A model generated the notes under the pieces. It made no database searches, was not told where the DNA came from, and saw nothing but the letters and a program-made list of their open reading frames with translations. 64,000 nucleotides of DNA from Paraburkholderia phytofirmans OLGA172. Lineage in GTDB: Bacteria > Pseudomonadota > Gammaproteobacteria > Burkholderiales > Burkholderiaceae. Every line of letters begins with the position of its first letter. Position 1 is the stretch's first letter. The DNA lies in contig NZ_CP014579.1 in the NCBI RefSeq assembly GCF_001634365.1, positions 3,410,001 to 3,474,000 of the forward strand, in the 5' to 3' direction. Shown here piece by piece: positions 35,118 to 43,362 of this stretch. The position numbers were made by a program, and so were the translations under genes.

Positions 35118-35345
35118 GTTCAAGACGACTTTCTGCAGACGCTCGTAAAGGACAAGACCACCGTAAACGTGTTCCTCGTGAACGGCATCAGACTGAGTGG
35201 TCAACTGGCCGGCTTTGACCAGTTTGCAGTTCTGTTGGAGTCTGGTCCAGGCGTGCAACTTGTTTTCAAACATGCCATTTCGACCGTGATGCCGGTCAAT
35301 GGCAGGGGGCCCGGCACGCGACCCGACCGACGCGCCGATGAGTAG
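35118..35345 (+). pseudogene. Hfq-like relic without a start codon, inverted relative to the intact copy
   Basis: On the plus strand the frame reads [36 protein letters not shown] and [16 protein letters not shown] and ends with TAG at 35343. This is a full Hfq core, similar to the gene at 34525 in the opposite direction. No ATG, GTG or TTG is found in frame ahead of it for about 140 bp, so translation initiation seems lost. It may be a decayed duplicate, or the true start may have been destroyed by a small rearrangement. Confidence 0.65.
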
Positions 35346-35405
35346 CGACAAGTCGGACCGCTTGCGAGCTCGCGTCCGACGAGAACTGCCATGAAATGCT
35401 GTGGC

Positions 35406-35580
35406 CTAAGCTTCATCTGCGCATAGCCACGCGAGGTCCACGTGGAGAAGTTCAGAAAGGCGCTCACAATCCGTACTCCTCGGAACGGTAACTCCCGCGC
35501 GCCAAAGCGTCACGTCTCGTTCCGCCGCGCCGAGAGACCTGACCACCCGACTGGAAGTAGTCGTCACTGACCTTGGGCTC
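35406..35580 (-). pseudogene. Possible remnant of an Xre-type HTH regulator
   Basis: The last 30 codons on the minus strand read TLWRAGVTVPRS and ERLSELLHVDLAWLCADEA, which is like the end of an Xre/HTH_3 domain followed by its short tail. The expected first helices cannot be read in the same frame. It may be a frameshifted or truncated regulator. Confidence is low. Confidence 0.25.
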
Positions 35581-35771
35581 TCGCACAGACGGTTAAAGTC
35601 GCGGGGGTGACCTGTTTTTCGGTTTCGCGCTGCGGTCTCGACATTTTCGGAAGCAACGCGTAGCGCCCCTGGTTGTCGGCTGTCATTTCCCCGTGGTACA
35701 AAGAAGGCGTCACGTTCTGCCGTTCCGCTGAATGTGACAACAAGACAAAACTTTTTGGAAAATTCAGGAAA

Positions 35772-35975
35772 ATGGCAACAGGTACTGTGAAGTGGTTCAA
35801 CGATGCAAAGGGCTTTGGCTTCATCACGCCGGACGGCGGCGGCGAAGACCTGTTCGCGCATTTTTCTGAAATCCAGGGAAACGGCTTCAAATCCCTCCAG
35901 GAAAACCAGAAGGTGAGCTTCGAAGTGAAGCAAGGCCCGAAGGGCAAGCAGGCTGCAAACATCACGCCGGCCTAA
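35772..35975 (+). CDS. Cold-shock protein, CspA family, second copy
   Basis: The 67-residue product has the complete cold-shock domain ([29 protein letters not shown]) and differs from the copy at 31095 at only a few positions (for example EIQGN for EVKAE). The ATG at 35772 follows AGGAAA. The frame is open upstream but the family start is clear. The two genes are about 4.5 kb apart in opposite directions, which suggests duplication with inversion or two separate acquisitions. Confidence 0.95.
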   Translation: MATGTVKWFNDAKGFGFITPDGGGEDLFAHFSEIQGNGFKSLQENQKVSFEVKQGPKGKQAANITPA

Positions 35976-36003
35976 GTGCCAGCTCTTCTTTTGCAACGCA
36001 AGT

Positions 36004-36019
36004 GCCCGGTTCGCCGGGC
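36004..36019 (+). terminator. Hairpin behind the second cold-shock gene, possible terminator
   Basis: Stem GCCCGG / CCGGGC with the stable TTCG loop, 28 bp behind the stop. The following T stretch is weak. Confidence 0.4.
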
Positions 36020-36059
36020 ATTGTGCTTTCTCGACGGCACATAGCAATGTGAGCATTGC

Positions 36060-36415
36060 CGACTGACAGAGTTTTTTCTGCCGCCAGGCTTCGCGGTTTT
36101 GCTAGGCGTTCGCGGGCACACTTGCGACACGCTCCCGTACAGCGTTTGCAATGCTCCTCCTGATGCTCCTTGCATTCTGCGGCGCACGCAGCACACCTGC
36201 GCGCACAAGGCACAGATAGCCGTCGCGTGGCGGCGGCTGCATACCATGCCACCGGATGCAAGGCGGCAGACCGCCGCGCAATCGACATCGAGTTTTATGC
36301 GTTCGGCCATTTCGGTCGCATGTTCCTCTCACAAACGGGAAGCGACGCAGTGGTCGCAAGCCGTCGCTCATGCGTCGAAGGCCGAGATGCAAGGTTGATG
36401 CTGTTCGTGTGCCAT
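36060..36415 (-). pseudogene. Decayed four-helix-bundle copper-binding protein
   Basis: From an ATG at 36415 the frame reads MAHEQHQPC, a TGA, ATACDHCVAS, a second TGA, EEHATEMAERIKLDVDCAAV, HATAICALCAQVC. One base is then missing and the next frame continues as CAACAAECKEHQEEHCKRC and ACRKCA. This is the Cys-rich family of small four-helix copper-binding proteins, with CxxxC-type pairs. Two nonsense changes and a one-base deletion make it a clear pseudogene. Confidence 0.72.
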
Positions 36416-36558
36416 TTAGCTCCGATGGAATGGCCGGCGACAAGACCGGCTCATTTCACCGAGCAACGCACGAACCCAGTCTGCACCGTTGTCCTTTTCG
36501 GCCTCCCGTGCCAGAGCCGGGGCGAGCGCACTCAGGACCATCGGCGTGAGCCATCAGG

Positions 36559-36876
36559 TCAAGGTATTGCCTCAGACTGCGTGCGGACGCGGAAAAACCT
36601 TTCGACGGGAATAATCGCGACTATGCCGTCGCCGGCCGGCCCGACGTGCGCGATATCCATGATTGCTCTTACGAGGGTTTCAACGTCCGATGCCTGGGCG
36701 AAAATTTCGATTTTGAGGTGTTCGGTCGTCCAATCATCGGCAAACAGGTTTGGATGCGCGCCGAACCCTTTTACCTTGCTGACGGTTATGCCGTGGATAT
36801 CAATAGCGCCGAGCCTCTTTTCCAGAGTTTGCAGAGCGTCCGGCCGAACAACCGCCACAACACATTTAAGTTCCAT
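36559..36876 (-). CDS. PII-like signal transduction protein with a shortened T-loop
   Basis: The 105-residue protein has the ferredoxin-like PII fold: MELKCVVAVVRPDALQTLEK (start), GITVSKVKGFG, then HLKIEIF, the helix VETLVRAIMDIAHVG and the B-loop/C-loop region AGDGIVAIIPVERFFRVRT. The T-loop between GFG and HLKIE is only about 13 residues and lacks the uridylylated Tyr, so classical nitrogen signalling is unlikely. ATG at 36876 with GAGGAG fits the family start. Related PII-like proteins sense nucleotides or metals next to transporter genes. Here no amtB is nearby; a VIT-type transporter lies within 700 bp. Confidence 0.8.
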   Translation of the reverse strand: MELKCVVAVVRPDALQTLEKRLGAIDIHGITVSKVKGFGAHPNLFADDWTTEHLKIEIFAQASDVETLVRAIMDIAHVGPAGDGIVAIIPVERFFRVRTQSEAIP

Positions 36877-36919
36877 GTCTTGCTCCTCGTTGACTCCTTG
36901 ATGGAAGGACGTCATGCGC

Positions 36920-37400
36920 TGCTACCCCTTCGGCGCCCATCTTGCATCAACTACTGCCTGAATCTTCCCTGCATCTCGAACTCCGTCTTGTAGCATCTGA
37001 TAGTCTATCTCTGCCATACCTTCGGGAACCGGGCAAGTTACTGCAATCCGGTCTTCAAAGCATTGCAAGCGCAACGGCGGCGTATCGACATGGCAAGCGT
37101 GATAAGTGCCTGCGCCAGCTTCTTCGGGTCGTTGGCCTCTTTTCCATTGACAGCGACCGTTGCTCCACGTGTAGCCCGCGCCGTCGCAGCATATGCGTCG
37201 ATTGCTTTTTTCGCGTACTTGACGGAATGCCGCTGAGATACTCAGTGCTGAAGTATCCTGGCCCCACTACCGTCACATGAATCCCCAACGGGGCGACCTC
37301 GATGGCCAAGCACTCGGTGATGCCTTCTACGGCAAATTTCGTCGCGCAATAGCTAGACGCGCCGGCGTCGCCGTGTTCGCAGCGGAAAACTCGCTCGGCG
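36920..37400 (-). pseudogene. Remnant of a short-chain dehydrogenase/reductase
   Basis: On the minus strand one frame reads SSYCATKFAVEGITECLAIE, then HVTVVGPGYFSTEYLSG. This holds the catalytic YxxxK and the usual GPG stretch. A shift leads to VNGKEANDPKKLAQALITLA, and another to DTPPLRLQ and AVTCPVPEGMAEIDYQ. The N-terminal nucleotide-binding half is missing. Several frameshifts make it a fragment, with no function expected. Confidence 0.55.
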
Positions 37401-37496
37401 TTCGCTCCATCCGCCAGATTTCTTTGCCCGCGCGCCTTGGATGGCCCGTGAGATGTTGGTTGGGCGCCCGAGCCGACACGACGCGAGCGCGGCGCC

Positions 37497-38192
37497 TCAG
37501 GCTACCGCACCAAACAAGGCGCCGACACCTGCAGACACACCCATTGCCAAAGCACTCCAGAAGACCACGCGGACAACGCCAGGGCCGACTTTCGCTCCGC
37601 CCGCTTTTGCGGCCAGGCCGCCCAGAAAGGCTAGCGAAACCAAGGCAGAGAAGACTATAAGTGGAACCAGCACCGGTTCGGGCGCAACTGCGGCAACGAT
37701 AGCCGGCAAGGCTGCGCCCACCGAAAAGCTGCAGGCAGAAGCCAGTGCTGCTTGCAAAGGTCGGGCGGACGTCACTTTCGAAATGCCCAGCTCATCACGT
37801 GCGTGAGCGCCAAGCGCGTCGTGGGCCATCAGCTTTTCGGCAACCTGCTTGGCAAGCGGCAAAGCCAGACCGCGACGCACATAGATTGCAGTCAATTCTC
37901 GATGCTCGCGCGGAAAGTCAGCCTCGAGTTCGGCCTGCTCTTGGACCAAAGCTGCCTTTTCAGTATCCGCCTGCGAAGAAACAGATACGTATTCGCCAGT
38001 CGCCATCGACATGGCCCCCGCAACCAGCCCGGCCACGGCCGTGAGCACAATGCTTCCATGAGAGGAATGTGCTGATGCTACGCCGGTAACGAGGCTGGCA
38101 GTCGATACGATGCCATCATTGGCTCCGAGAACCGCAGCACGCAACCAGCCAATGGTTTCAAGACGATGCTGTTCCCTATGTCGCCTGGCCAT
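37497..38192 (-). CDS. VIT1/CCC1-family metal ion transporter
   Basis: The 231-residue protein has the family opening GWLRAAVLGANDGIVSTASL (residues 16-35) and five hydrophobic segments: about 24-45, 50-70, 145-165, 168-190 and 205-228. The cytoplasmic loop (MATGEYVSVSSQADTEKAA, then ELEADFPREHRELTAIY) is rich in Glu and is the metal-binding part. Family members export Fe2+ or Mn2+ from the cytoplasm. The gene stands alone with an ATG at 38192 and a purine-rich leader. A role in iron or manganese detoxification is inferred. Confidence 0.9.
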   Translation of the reverse strand: MARRHREQHRLETIGWLRAAVLGANDGIVSTASLVTGVASAHSSHGSIVLTAVAGLVAGAMSMATGEYVSVSSQADTEKAALVQEQAELEADFPREHRELTAIYVRRGLALPLAKQVAEKLMAHDALGAHARDELGISKVTSARPLQAALASACSFSVGAALPAIVAAVAPEPVLVPLIVFSALVSLAFLGGLAAKAGGAKVGPGVVRVVFWSALAMGVSAGVGALFGAVA

Positions 38193-38279
38193 ATTTCCTC
38201 AACGTTCGAAGCTCTCACCTATCAGCCTCGACCGAACGCACAGTGAAGCTGAGCACCCAGCGCCGTGCATCCAGGCGAC

Positions 38280-38843
38280 CTACCGCTTTTTGCCGCCAAT
38301 AAAGCCTGGCAGCACTCTGGCATCCGGGCTTTTCGCGAGGTATTCGCCCTGATGTACAGCCGCAGTAAACTGAAACGAAGTGGTCCAAAGTCGGATGCGA
38401 GTCCGGAAGAAATCGGCCCACTGGAAATCCGCAAATGGCTCTGGCGTCTTGGCATAACCGTCAGCGTCCCTGACGAATGCAGCCAGGCTGCGAAACGGGT
38501 CGTCTACCAGACCTGACACATGACCGGGGACGGCCGCTATCCCGTGCAAAATTCCTTGCTCGTCATACGGGTGCACCCAGCGCTTCAACGCCATTTCGTT
38601 CCAGAACGCCTCCGTGGCGAGCTTGGAAACGTCGCACACCACCTCCACGTAGGCATACTCAACCTGAGCGTCCCACAGCGCACGTCCGAGGTGATGGTGG
38701 TAAATGATAAAGTGTTTCCCATCCCTGCCGAGGACAGCAGGCATCGGTAGCGCCTTGATGGCCCATCTGAGGTCATCGCCGTGTTGTCGCCAATGCAAGG
38801 TTGACCCGTATGCCGGCATCGGACTGACCAGCCTGCCAATCAA
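38280..38843 (-). CDS. ParB/sulfiredoxin-fold protein (ParBc_2 type)
   Basis: The 187-residue protein has FIIYHHHLGRALWDAQV (about 46-62), then WNEMALKRWVHPYDEQG (about 80-97) and VDDPFRSLAAFVRDADGYAK (about 113-132). These are the typical blocks of the ParB-like nuclease-fold family. Most members start with a block containing LxPTQ; this is not seen here, so the N-terminus may be damaged or replaced. The family is present in many bacteria without a clear role. It could be a nucleotide-dependent switch, as CTP binding is known in related ParB folds. Confidence 0.7.
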   Translation of the reverse strand: MIGRLVSPMPAYGSTLHWRQHGDDLRWAIKALPMPAVLGRDGKHFIIYHHHLGRALWDAQVEYAYVEVVCDVSKLATEAFWNEMALKRWVHPYDEQGILHGIAAVPGHVSGLVDDPFRSLAAFVRDADGYAKTPEPFADFQWADFFRTRIRLWTTSFQFTAAVHQGEYLAKSPDARVLPGFIGGKKR

Positions 38844-39209
38844 GAAACGACTCCGTCATCAACGGCTTGCTGCCCAATCTGGCTGGTCTGCCGATTTTCG
38901 ACATGAGGGCCAATATTATGTTGGTGTCAGCAGCCGAGTACGTCAACCAGCGATTCGGCTCTGGTCGGGAAGCAATCCGCGCGAGGTATTACACGTGCAC
39001 GCGCATTTCTGGGACATCGACCATCGCCCTAGACATTGATGTCGGGCCAACCGTCCGCATAAGTTATGCCGCGTCATTTTTGAGGTGGACCGCGAAGGGT
39101 TCCACGTTGCTCCGGCTCGACGGAACCAACCTTGTTGTTGAAACTATAATTCCGCCATGCGGGACTGCGCCGTGCGCGCTCACCGCAGTCTGCCATTCAA
39201 GGAGGTTTC
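38844..39209. other. Gene-free stretch
   Basis: A plus-strand frame (38867-39229) is open, but neither composition nor start signal looks genuine. The rutE ribosome site (AAGGAGG) lies at its right end. Confidence 0.4.
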
Positions 39210-39845
39210 ATGAACAACATATTGAATGATGATGGGCTCAATCTCCTGTTCCGTGAAGCGCGCACGCATAGCGTGTGGCTGAACAAACCGGTCGCCGATG
39301 AAACACTGCGGCAACTTTATGACCTCATGAAGTGGGCTCCCACGAGCGCCAACTGTAACCCGGCAAGAATCGTTTTCCTCCGCACGAAAGAGGCCAAGGA
39401 ACGGCTGGTGCCGGCCCTCTCCCCCGGGAACGTAGACAAGGTGATAAGCGCCCCCGTGACGGCCATCATCGCCTACGACCTGAATTTTCACGAAAAGCTG
39501 CCCACGCTTTTTCCGCACAATCCCGGCATGCGTGACCACTTCGCAAGTGCGCCGGAACTGGTCGACACGACCGCGAGGCGCAATTCCTCTCTGCAAGGGG
39601 CCTATCTGATTCTCGCCGCTCGTGCCCTGGGGCTCGATTGCGGACCGATGTCCGGCTTCGATAACGCGAAGGTCGACGAGGAGTTTTTTGGAGGAGGGAA
39701 AAGCGACCGGGATGCCGACGAAGAGTTCTTCCCGGAAGGTCACCTCAAATCGAACTTCTTGTGCAACCTGGGATACGGCGATGCTTCCAATCTCCACCCG
39801 CGCGGCCCGCGCCTCGATTTCGACCAGGCGTGCACGCTTTTATGA
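39210..39845 (+). CDS. rutE: Malonic semialdehyde reductase-like nitroreductase (RutE/HadB type)
   Basis: The 211-residue flavoprotein has the RutE blocks: [30 protein letters not shown] (about 48-61), [19 protein letters not shown] and [18 protein letters not shown]. RutE reduces malonic semialdehyde to 3-hydroxypropionate in pyrimidine degradation. Normal length is about 196. Here the stretch [19 protein letters not shown] contains a DEEFF repeat separated by nine residues, an insertion of about 14 residues near residue 160. It may have arisen by local duplication. No other rut genes are near. ATG at 39210 with AAGGAGG is certain. Confidence 0.85.
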   Translation: MNNILNDDGLNLLFREARTHSVWLNKPVADETLRQLYDLMKWAPTSANCNPARIVFLRTKEAKERLVPALSPGNVDKVISAPVTAIIAYDLNFHEKLPTLFPHNPGMRDHFASAPELVDTTARRNSSLQGAYLILAARALGLDCGPMSGFDNAKVDEEFFGGGKSDRDADEEFFPEGHLKSNFLCNLGYGDASNLHPRGPRLDFDQACTLL

Positions 39846-40174
39846 CCCGGGACGCATCCGGAGGAACTTGCTCGCGTTTGTACGATTGTTGTTTCAACCC
39901 GGCGTACCTTACGCCGCTTACCTCACAAGGACCGCTTTTTAATCGGAGAAGCCAGGGAAAAAGCAGGGCTCATCGCCCCGCTAATCCTCCCCTAGCCGGA
40001 AAGACACGCCAGCACTATTCACCATTCCTCGCGATGGCATCCCAGTCGCGCTGCGGCTTTTTTAACGAGCGGCAGTGAAGTACGTGCCCGGCGATACGAC
40101 CGCAAATTAACGGCAAGACCAGGAACGAAGTAGTAGCGCATGCGCGCAGACCACGCGCACACATTGCAAGCAAT
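39846..40174. other. Gene-free stretch before the hydrolase gene
   Basis: About 330 bp without a gene or a clear terminator. It presumably contains the promoter of the hydrolase gene. Confidence 0.4.
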
Positions 40175-40990
40175 ATGTCCTTGTTATTTTCTGCCCTCCG
40201 CTTTGCGCTCGTCGTCTACGTTGTGGCGGCGGTGGCCCTTTACGTTTTCCAGGACCGGCTGCTGCTCCCTCCGGTCCCAAGCGTGACTGATATCCGGTCG
40301 GGACATCATGGGGACTATGAGGTCCAAGCGTGGTATCCCAGCGGCGGGTACTCAGGATATGTGGTCACCCCAGATGGCCGCGAACCGGTTGGAACGGTCC
40401 TCGTCTATCACGGTAACGCAGAGTCGGCGGAGAACAAGCAGTCTCTTGCCGAAGTGTTTGTGCGTGTTGGATACCGGGCTGTCCTGGTCGAGTATCCCGG
40501 CCATGGCAGAAGACCGGGCGCGCGAACGATGAGAGCGGCTTTGGCAGCATCGCGAAGCGCGCTTTCCGACGCCAGGGCCCAATGGACAGGACCTGTATTT
40601 TTGGCCGGCGAGTCGCTGGGTGCCGGCATGGCAGCACAAGTAGTCTCCGGCAACGAGTCAGCGGTCGCCGGTGTGCTGCTCATCACGCCGTGGGATTCGC
40701 TGGAAAATGTTGCCTCGGAGAAGCTACGGCTGTTTCCAGTTCGATGGATATTGCATAGCCCGTTCGATTCGGTCGACGCGCTGAAGCACTATGTAGGTCG
40801 GGTCGTTGTAGTCGGTTGCGAGCAAGATACACTCATCCCCGTGTGGCACGCTGAGCGGCTTGCCCGCCTGCATCCTCATGCGCAGCTCCTGCTATTGCCC
40901 GGCGCCGGTCACAATGACTGGTTCAGTTCGATGACCACCGACCGTTGGCGAGACGTTTTTTGCTGGCTGCAGGTGGCGCCAGCGCAATAG
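40175..40990 (+). CDS. Alpha/beta hydrolase anchored to the membrane
   Basis: The 271-residue protein starts with one hydrophobic segment (FALVVYVVAAVALYVF, residues 10-25). An alpha/beta hydrolase fold follows: oxyanion strand VLVYHGNAES (about 75-84), nucleophile elbow GESLGAG (Ser about 145), Asp in CEQDTLIP (about 217) and His in GAGHNDW (about 245). This resembles BEM46/YfhR-type hydrolases. The substrate cannot be told. The active site would lie on one side of the cytoplasmic membrane. Start ATG at 40175 has a weak ribosome site. Confidence 0.82.
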   Translation: MSLLFSALRFALVVYVVAAVALYVFQDRLLLPPVPSVTDIRSGHHGDYEVQAWYPSGGYSGYVVTPDGREPVGTVLVYHGNAESAENKQSLAEVFVRVGYRAVLVEYPGHGRRPGARTMRAALAASRSALSDARAQWTGPVFLAGESLGAGMAAQVVSGNESAVAGVLLITPWDSLENVASEKLRLFPVRWILHSPFDSVDALKHYVGRVVVVGCEQDTLIPVWHAERLARLHPHAQLLLLPGAGHNDWFSSMTTDRWRDVFCWLQVAPAQ

Positions 40991-41119
40991 CAAATCCGCG
41001 CGTGCCACGACAACCGCGTCTCTCGCCGAAGACGTCCGCAGCCACCGCGTTACGCGCGCGGTACGGGATGAACCTGCGGAAGTCTCCGCACGCCGAATGC
41101 AACACCAGCGCCGTTCGTG

Positions 41120-41527
41120 TCAATGGTCGTGCCTCTCGTCGCCATCCCAGTGGTCACGGTGCCAGCCATCTCTCGGGCCACCGCCGTCGTGGTCATGGCC
41201 CCAGTCACCACGACGCCCATCGTAATGGTCCCGAGCATCGTGCCACTCCCGTTCATCATGATGGTGCTCTTCCCACTCCCTACGGTCCCAATAACGATGC
41301 CCGTCGTAATAGCGGTCTCTATACCATCCCGGACTGATGACAACAGCAGCAGGAGGTTCGACGTACACCGGTGGCGGCGGTGCGTAGACCGGCTCGGGTG
41401 CATACGCGACACCCGGGATGCCAATGTTGACTCCAACATCGACATGCGCGAGAGCGACGGACGATACGCCAATGCCAAGGCCGGCGACGAGTGTCATCGC
41501 GAACCAGCGGCTACGTAAGATGGTCAT
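41120..41527 (-). CDS. Exported protein with a proline-rich and a His/Asp/Arg-rich part
   Basis: The 135-residue protein begins with a signal peptide (FAMTLVAGLGIGVSSVALA, cleaved about residue 27). A beta-like stretch (VDVGVNIGIPGV), a Pro-rich part (YAPEPVYAPPPPVYVEPP) and a tail with many His, Asp, Arg, Trp and Tyr residues follow. Such tails occur in small periplasmic or outer-membrane proteins of Burkholderiales and may bind metal. Repeated sequence makes the antisense strand look open too. Start ATG at 41527. Confidence 0.72.
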   Translation of the reverse strand: MTILRSRWFAMTLVAGLGIGVSSVALAHVDVGVNIGIPGVAYAPEPVYAPPPPVYVEPPAAVVISPGWYRDRYYDGHRYWDRREWEEHHHDEREWHDARDHYDGRRGDWGHDHDGGGPRDGWHRDHWDGDERHDH

Positions 41528-41585
41528 GATTTGCGTGGTCAGATATGTACGGTTGAACAGTTGAATGGCTGCTAGTCAGCTACAG

Positions 41586-41687
41586 TTAATAGCGGTGATA
41601 GTAGCCGCCTGCAGGCACAACGATGCAGCCGCCCAGCGCGGTTCCAAGACATACGGCCATCAGCATCAGCGCAATGATTCGTTTCAT
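41586..41687 (-). CDS. Very small lipoprotein (33 residues)
   Basis: From the ATG at 41687 the gene reads MKRIIALMLMAVCLGTALGG, then CIVVPAGGYYHRY and TAA. The Cys at residue 21 follows an ALGG lipobox, so a lipidated mature peptide of 13 residues ending in Tyr/His/Arg is predicted. GTGAGGC precedes the start. Small lipoproteins of this type (entericidin-like) are usual in Burkholderiales. It lies behind the exported protein at 41120 with reverse order, about 60 bp away. Confidence 0.65.
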   Translation of the reverse strand: MKRIIALMLMAVCLGTALGGCIVVPAGGYYHRY

Positions 41688-41872
41688 AACGTGCCTCACT
41701 TGTCAGTTGTGAACGCACTATATTTGGAGCGCAGATTACCAGTGTGTTTGTGTGTAACGAGACGTGTAATTTGAAACGCCTACCTCGTCCCGAGCCTTCT
41801 CAGGAATTCCGTCCGAGACGTTAAGGAGATGAACGGCCAGAAGCCGTCCCTTCAACTGAATCGGAGACGAAC

Positions 41873-42202
41873 ATGCACGACATTGCCTACAAACTTGCCG
41901 CTGTTGCAGCACTTGCCTTTTCATTCGCCGGCACCGCCTCGGCGCAAACCAACTGGGATGCGACGCACCCACGCCGTGTTGAGGTCAACCATCGCCTCGC
42001 GAATCAGGACCGTCGCATTCACCAGGAAGTACGGGAAGGCGACATGTCGCACGCCGAGGCGGCGAGACTGCATCGGGATGACCATCAGATTCGGCAGGAG
42101 GAGCGCGATATGGCAAGCCAGGACGGCAGCCATATCACCCGGCGAGAAAACTACGCGTTGAATCAGCAGGAAAACCGCGTAAGCGGCCAGATTGGCCAAT
42201 AG
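41873..42202 (+). CDS. Small exported His/Arg-rich helical protein
   Basis: The 109-residue protein has a signal peptide (KLAAVAALAFSFAGTASAQ, residues 7-25). The mature part is polar and helical with repeated patterns (NHRLANQDRRIHQEVREGDM, HRDDHQIRQEERDMA, NQQENRVSGQIGQ). The composition is typical of small stress-related periplasmic proteins of Burkholderia; the family is not named. A purine-rich stretch 10 bp upstream of the ATG could be the ribosome site. Confidence 0.72.
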   Translation: MHDIAYKLAAVAALAFSFAGTASAQTNWDATHPRRVEVNHRLANQDRRIHQEVREGDMSHAEAARLHRDDHQIRQEERDMASQDGSHITRRENYALNQQENRVSGQIGQ

Positions 42203-42407
42203 CGCTTATCGCCGATGGTAGACAAGGCGCGGAACTGGGGTGGGCGGTCTACGCCTTCCCCAGGGTCGGTTGCCCCCAGACTTGCTGGAGGGGAGCATGA
42301 AAAACACAAACAAGCAGTCTCGGCGTCGCCAGGTCGAGAAATGGTTACCTGCGGCTGAGCGCTTTCTCTGTCTCGGCGATTTTCTGCGGCGGCTGAAAGG
42401 CCTTGAC

Positions 42408-42560
42408 CTACGTGTCGTCCCCCGGCCTCTTTCGCTGAACGCGCGTGACCACTACATATCGAACGACCGCTCGAATCGCCAGGACCAGCAAGGCCATCAC
42501 AATCACGATTGCGAACGGGAAGCCGAGCAGATAGAGCTGATTGGAAGCAATGTCTTTCAT
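42408..42560 (-). CDS. Single-pass membrane microprotein (50 residues)
   Basis: The frame encodes MKDIASNQLYLLGFPFAIVI, then VMALLVLAIRAVVRYVVVTR and a polar end, with TAG at 42408. It has one long hydrophobic helix (residues 9-30) followed by basic residues. It lies behind a 38-codon frame (42560-42676), whose TGA overlaps the ATG here, so the two may be coupled. No family was recognised; similar microproteins occur as subunits of transporters or oxidases. Confidence 0.5.
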   Translation of the reverse strand: MKDIASNQLYLLGFPFAIVIVMALLVLAIRAVVRYVVVTRVQRKRPGDDT

Positions 42561-42676
42561 CACATGACTGCCAGGTTGAGGAAGGTCAAAAACACAGCGA
42601 ATCCGTAGACGAGTTGCGCTACCTCCTTGATGTTATGCGTACAGCACTTGTTTTTATGTGTTAGCCGGTTTAGCAA
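42560..42676 (-). CDS. Possible 38-residue membrane microprotein
   Basis: From a TTG at 42676 the frame ends with VYGFAVFLTFLNLAVM and TGA. The C-terminal half is a hydrophobic helix, and an AAGGAGG lies inside, which may serve as a ribosome site for an unseen start. It directly precedes the 50-residue microprotein. Real coding is uncertain. Confidence 0.25.
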   Translation of the reverse strand: MLNRLTHKNKCCTHNIKEVAQLVYGFAVFLTFLNLAVM

Positions 42677-42892
42677 TTTCAGTGGGGAAGCTAGAACAAG
42701 CTGACGTCAGGTCTTAACCGCACTTCTGTTCGCGTCGTTCGAATGTTGTAAGAATGCGGTAGGTCCATGGCTTTCATGCCTGACGCGAAGACCCACTTTC
42801 CTGAACTAGCCGGTCGGGACCTTGGGACAAAATCGGACACCCACTCACCGAAGCCCCGCAATCGTGGCATTGCAAGGTATAGCGCACGGCCG

Positions 42893-43108
42893 CTAGCCGT
42901 CGATTCCAATTCCAAAAACCTCGCGGACGATGGCCTCGATTCGCTGCAGGACGGCGTCTGGCAGATACCCGAATCGCTCATACTTGTCGGCAGGTAGCCG
43001 TCCGTCATTTGCGCGAATTAGGCGAATGAGACCTGATACGTCGTACTGCGGGATGTCAAATTCCGCATCAATCCGTTGTATCGCACGTTCGTAAGCGTCG
43101 GGGCTCAT
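42893..43108 (-). CDS. Unknown 71-residue protein
   Basis: The ATG at 43108 has GAGGAGGG upstream at a good distance. The protein is helical and acidic (ERAIQRIDAEFDIPQYD, VSGLIRLIRANDGRLP, AVLQRIEAIVREVFG) with no signal or motif. It resembles small regulator or antitoxin-like proteins in size and charge. It stands alone between gene-free stretches. Confidence 0.6.
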   Translation of the reverse strand: MSPDAYERAIQRIDAEFDIPQYDVSGLIRLIRANDGRLPADKYERFGYLPDAVLQRIEAIVREVFGIGIDG

Positions 43109-43362
43109 GGAGCATCCCTCCTCTGTTTGCGCAAACTGTCGTAGTGACGAGAAACGCGCGCAGCACCATTTCATCACTTTCGGGACGCAACAGTTTCCTG
43201 TCGTCTTAATGACGCCACGGTCTCGGGTGATGGTGCGCTCGCGTTCGTAGGTCACGAGCTTCGGCCCAGTTCCTGTCCTTTGCAACAGTATTGGTCATTT
43301 GCAGGCCGCCAGAACTCGAAATCACATAAGCAAGAGGAAATCGTCTCCCCTTCGAAATGAGG

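Noticed and set aside
42298..42608. Plus-strand frame starting after a strong GGAGGGGAGC ribosome-like site
   Set aside because: The start looks good, but most of the frame is antisense to the 50-residue membrane protein and reads like low-quality sequence. A truncated gene start remains possible.
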